Shown: positions 6,914 through 9,174 of the stretch, in pieces
Numbering within the stretch: position 1 is the first letter of the stretch
Layout of the letters: each line of letters opens with the position of its first letter
Assembly: GCA_017629615.1 (NCBI GenBank)
Contig: JAGBWT010000120.1
Span: forward strand, 1-9,174
DNA: 9,174 nucleotides
Reading direction: 5' to 3'
Source: Alistipes sp.
GTDB taxonomy: Bacteria > Bacteroidota > Bacteroidia > Bacteroidales > Rikenellaceae
Notes under the pieces: model-generated
What the model was told of the DNA's origin: nothing
Database searches by the model: none
What the model saw: only the letters and a program-made list of their open reading frames with translations
Position numbers and translations under genes: made by a program

Positions 6914-7515
6914 TTAAAGTAGGCATTTGTGGTGGCATAGGTAGCGGTAAGAGTACCATCTGCGATATGTTTGCATCGCGAGGCGTCGCTATCTACTCGG
7001 CCGATGACAGAGCCAAGGAGTTGATGCAGGGTGGTGAGCTGGCCCAATCGCTCGTGGCTGCATTTGGCAAAGAGTGTTATCTGCCCGACGGCTCGCTCAA
7101 TCGAGCGTGGTTGGCGGCCCGAGTCTTTGGCAACGACCAACAGCTTTCGCTCCTCAATTCGATTGTTCACCCTGCTGTGAGGGCCGACTTTGAGCGTTGG
7201 GCTTCGGAGCAGAGTGGCGACTATGTTATCTTCGAGGCTGCAATCCTCTTCGAGGCTGGTTTTGCTTCGGCTGTCGATGTTACCGTCGCGGTGGTTGCTC
7301 CGCGAGCGTTGCGTTTGGAGCGAGCAATGAAGCGCGACGGAGCTACACGGGAGCAGATTGAGGCCCGTATGGCAGCCCAAGCCTCCGACGATACGTTGGT
7401 CGCTGCGGCCAACTTTACGGTGGTAAATATTGCGCTCGACGATGTTGCGAAAGATGTGGAGCTGCTCGATGGCCGTTTTCGCGCCCTCGCTGCCCGCCAA
7501 AATATTGAGTCATAA
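6910..7515 (+). CDS. coaE: Dephospho-CoA kinase
   Basis: This cytoplasmic enzyme phosphorylates the 3'-hydroxyl of dephospho-CoA with ATP, the last step of coenzyme A synthesis. The 201-residue length is normal for the family. The P-loop GGIGSGKST is at residues 8-16. Also present are the SADDRAKELM segment that holds the acceptor-site Asp, the IVHPAVR motif, the IFEAAILFEAGF strand typical of CoaE, and the lid-region RLERAMKRDG. The start at 6910 is supported by AAAGGA at 6895-6900, nine bases upstream, and by the four-base ATGA overlap with the preceding gene. The stop shares one base with the folP start (TAATG). Confidence 0.95.
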   Translation: MIKVGICGGIGSGKSTICDMFASRGVAIYSADDRAKELMQGGELAQSLVAAFGKECYLPDGSLNRAWLAARVFGNDQQLSLLNSIVHPAVRADFERWASEQSGDYVIFEAAILFEAGFASAVDVTVAVVAPRALRLERAMKRDGATREQIEARMAAQASDDTLVAAANFTVVNIALDDVAKDVELLDGRFRALAARQNIES

Positions 7516-8360
7516 TGTTACGAAACCTGCTATCCTTGTCACGACCATTGGTAATGGCTATCGTCAATGTTACCGACGACTCGTTCTACGATGCGAGCCG
7601 TACGTTCGACGTCGAGGCCATAGAGCACCGTGTGCGTAGCGTGGTTGCCGAGGGTGCCGATATTATCGATATTGGCGGTATGTCGTCGCGCCCGGGGTCG
7701 CAACCAATTTCGCTCGAAGAGGAGTGGCAACGTGTTGAGCGAGCATTGGAGGTTGTGCGCCGTGTCGCACCCTCGATGCCGATTTCGATAGATACCTACC
7801 GTTCGGCAATAGTTCGCCGTGCCGTAGAACGATATGGCGAGGTGGTGGTCAATGACATAACGGCTGGCGATGGCGATAAGGCTATGGCTGCAACGGTTGC
7901 CGAGTTGGGCCTCTACTATATTATTATGCATATGCGCGGAACGTCGCAGACGATGCAGGAGCTGACCGACTACGACGACCTGACGAGCGAGGTGTGTCGC
8001 ACGCTGCGCGATAGAGCCGAGGCGTTGGTTGCGGCAGGAGTGGCACGCGACCATATTATTCTCGACGCAGGCTTTGGTTTTGCCAAGACTTTGGAGCAGA
8101 ACTATCGTCTGCTTGGCGAACTCGATTATCTCTGCGCGCTGGACTATCCCGTGTTGGTTGGTCTGTCGCGCAAGTCGATGATATACCGTCTGCTCGATAT
8201 CGAGCCATCGGAGGCGTTGGCTCCAACGCAGGCCCTGCATTGGGAGGCACTGCGTCAGGGCGCAAGGCTGTTGCGTGTGCACGATGTTCGCGAGGCGGTG
8301 CAGACGGTACGTATGTTCCAGATGTTTGAAAGTCAAAATCGTAAAACAGACGATGATTAA
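7515..8360 (+). CDS. folP: Dihydropteroate synthase
   Basis: This cytoplasmic enzyme joins 6-hydroxymethyl-dihydropterin diphosphate to p-aminobenzoate in folate synthesis and is the target of sulfonamides. The 281-residue length is usual. Motifs in order: NVTDDSF in loop 1 (about residues 18-24), [12 protein letters not shown] in loop 2, [37 protein letters not shown] (pterin pocket), LVGLSRKSM, and RVHDVREA at the C-terminal end. Loop 1 is normally NVTPDSF followed by S/Y-D-G; here Asp replaces Pro and Ala replaces the Gly (YDAS). The start overlaps the coaE stop by one base, and the last 8 bases overlap the next gene. Confidence 0.95.
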   Translation: MLRNLLSLSRPLVMAIVNVTDDSFYDASRTFDVEAIEHRVRSVVAEGADIIDIGGMSSRPGSQPISLEEEWQRVERALEVVRRVAPSMPISIDTYRSAIVRRAVERYGEVVVNDITAGDGDKAMAATVAELGLYYIIMHMRGTSQTMQELTDYDDLTSEVCRTLRDRAEALVAAGVARDHIILDAGFGFAKTLEQNYRLLGELDYLCALDYPVLVGLSRKSMIYRLLDIEPSEALAPTQALHWEALRQGARLLRVHDVREAVQTVRMFQMFESQNRKTDDD

Positions 8361-9003
8361 AGCTGAAAATATATCCAAACGCTTCTCGACAGTTGAGGCT
8401 CTGCGTGGTGCTTCGGTCGAGATTCGTCGTGGCGAGATTGTCGCCATCGTCGGTGCAAGTGGTGCCGGCAAGAGTACCTTGTTGCAGATTCTCGGTACGT
8501 TGATGCCGGCCGATAGTGGTCGCGTAGAGATTGCGGGAGTCGATGTGTCGCGATTAAGCGAGCGCGAGTTGGCCGCTTTCCGTAATCGCCATATCGGTTT
8601 TGTCTTTCAGTTTCACCATCTGCTACCCGAATTTACGGCGTTGGAGAATGTGATGATGCCGGCCCTTATCGGAGGCGTGTCGCGCCGCGAGGCTGAATCG
8701 CGCGCACTCGAATTGCTCGACATCGTCGGTATGAGCCATCGCACAAGCCATAAGCCTGTCGAGTTGTCGGGCGGAGAGCAGCAGCGAGTTGCTATTGCGC
8801 GAGCGTTGGTCAATCGCCCTTCGGTTGTGCTTGCCGACGAGCCTACGGGTAATCTCGATACCCGCAACCGCGATGAGATACAGCGTCTGTTGGTCGATGT
8901 CCGTGAGAAGTTCGACCAGACGATTGTGATGGTAACCCACGACGAGGTCTTGGCTTCGCTTGCCGACCGTAAAATATCAATGAGCGATGGACAGATACTC
9001 TAA
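8353..9003 (+). CDS. lolD: ABC transporter ATP-binding protein, LolD type
   Basis: A 216-residue cytoplasmic ATPase. Motifs: Walker [10 protein letters not shown] (about residues 35-43), Q-loop [21 protein letters not shown], signature [15 protein letters not shown], Walker [13 protein letters not shown], and H-loop VTHD. The HHLLPEF stretch and small single-domain size match LolD, which powers LolCE in releasing lipoproteins from the inner membrane to the carrier LolA; MacB- or FtsE-like relatives share most motifs, so the exact role is inferred. No lolC/lolE gene is visible here. ATG 8353 ([11 protein letters not shown]) is chosen over ATG 8275, which would add 26 residues unlike the family and lie deep inside folP. 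The gene overlaps folP by 8 bases and the next gene by 17. Confidence 0.9.
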   Translation: MIKAENISKRFSTVEALRGASVEIRRGEIVAIVGASGAGKSTLLQILGTLMPADSGRVEIAGVDVSRLSERELAAFRNRHIGFVFQFHHLLPEFTALENVMMPALIGGVSRREAESRALELLDIVGMSHRTSHKPVELSGGEQQRVAIARALVNRPSVVLADEPTGNLDTRNRDEIQRLLVDVREKFDQTIVMVTHDEVLASLADRKISMSDGQIL

Positions 9004-9174
9004 CCTCTCGTTTGAGGAGTTGCACGACCTGCTCGAAACGCTCCACGACCGCTACAATCGTGCCGAATTTATCGAGCCCGACCCTATAAGCATTCCCCAC
9101 TCGTTCGAGCGCACCGAGGATAAGGAGTTTGCTGGCTTCCTCGCAGCGACTATTGCGTGGGGCAACCGCAAGGC
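8987..9174 (+). CDS. TIGR02757/DUF2400 family protein (3'-truncated by window edge)
   Basis: The frame is open from ATG 8987 to the end of the window (62 complete codons). The N-terminus reads [20 protein letters not shown], then a [13 protein letters not shown] segment, [18 protein letters not shown]. The 'EPDPI.iPH.F' and 'D.E.agFlAA.iAWGNR' patterns are those I associate with TIGR02757 (DUF2400), a conserved Bacteroidota-rich family of unknown function. It overlaps lolD by 17 bases, so it is the next gene of the same operon. Confidence 0.8.
   Translation, partial: MDRYSNLSFEELHDLLETLHDRYNRAEFIEPDPISIPHSFERTEDKEFAGFLAATIAWGNRK

Noticed and set aside
8275..8352. N-terminal extension of the LolD-type ATPase
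   Set aside because: The added residues are Arg/Cys-rich, unlike the family, and come from folP read in another frame.

Overview
The window reads as a chromosomal segment from a member of the Bacteroidota, most likely order Bacteroidales; a Rikenellaceae/Alistipes-like gut species is a guess. The evidence is a fused SecD-SecF protein, a lipoprotein combining a fimbrillin-like region with GLUG repeats, a TAnnTTTG-type -7 promoter element, a TIGR02757/DUF2400 gene, and AT-rich intergenic DNA between genes that strongly prefer TCG for serine. No mobile element, CRISPR array, tRNA or rRNA was seen.

Layout, all genes on the + strand. (1) 1-2172: the 3' three quarters or so of a fused secDF gene, cut by the left edge and closed by a strong hairpin terminator. 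(2) 2292-6112: a two-gene cassette. A 44-codon small ORF has a stop codon that abuts the Shine-Dalgarno-like site of a 1223-residue lipoprotein. That lipoprotein has an N-terminal fimbrillin (Mfa/FimA)-like region, a long beta-helix of about 13 GLUG-type repeats with two regularly spaced cysteine series, and a C-terminal SGNH/GDSL-type hydrolase domain. (3) 6113-6469: a non-coding interval with an imperfect palindrome of about 109 bp, a second tandem copy of its 72-bp 3' portion, a perfect 16-bp terminator hairpin, and a Bacteroidota-type promoter. (4) 6470-9174: a tightly packed operon of a YbbR-like membrane protein, coaE, folP, a LolD-type ABC ATPase, and the start of a DUF2400 gene. Each junction overlaps by 1-17 bases, so translational coupling is likely.

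The flanks are housekeeping: protein export, coenzyme A synthesis, folate synthesis and lipoprotein trafficking. The accessory part is the small ORF plus giant lipoprotein and the repeat-bearing spacer behind it. These hold the less ordinary signals: the three-part lipoprotein with altered SGNH catalytic blocks, the cysteine series, the small upstream ORF, and the duplicated palindromic element. I found no clear evidence of a wholly new multi-gene system.
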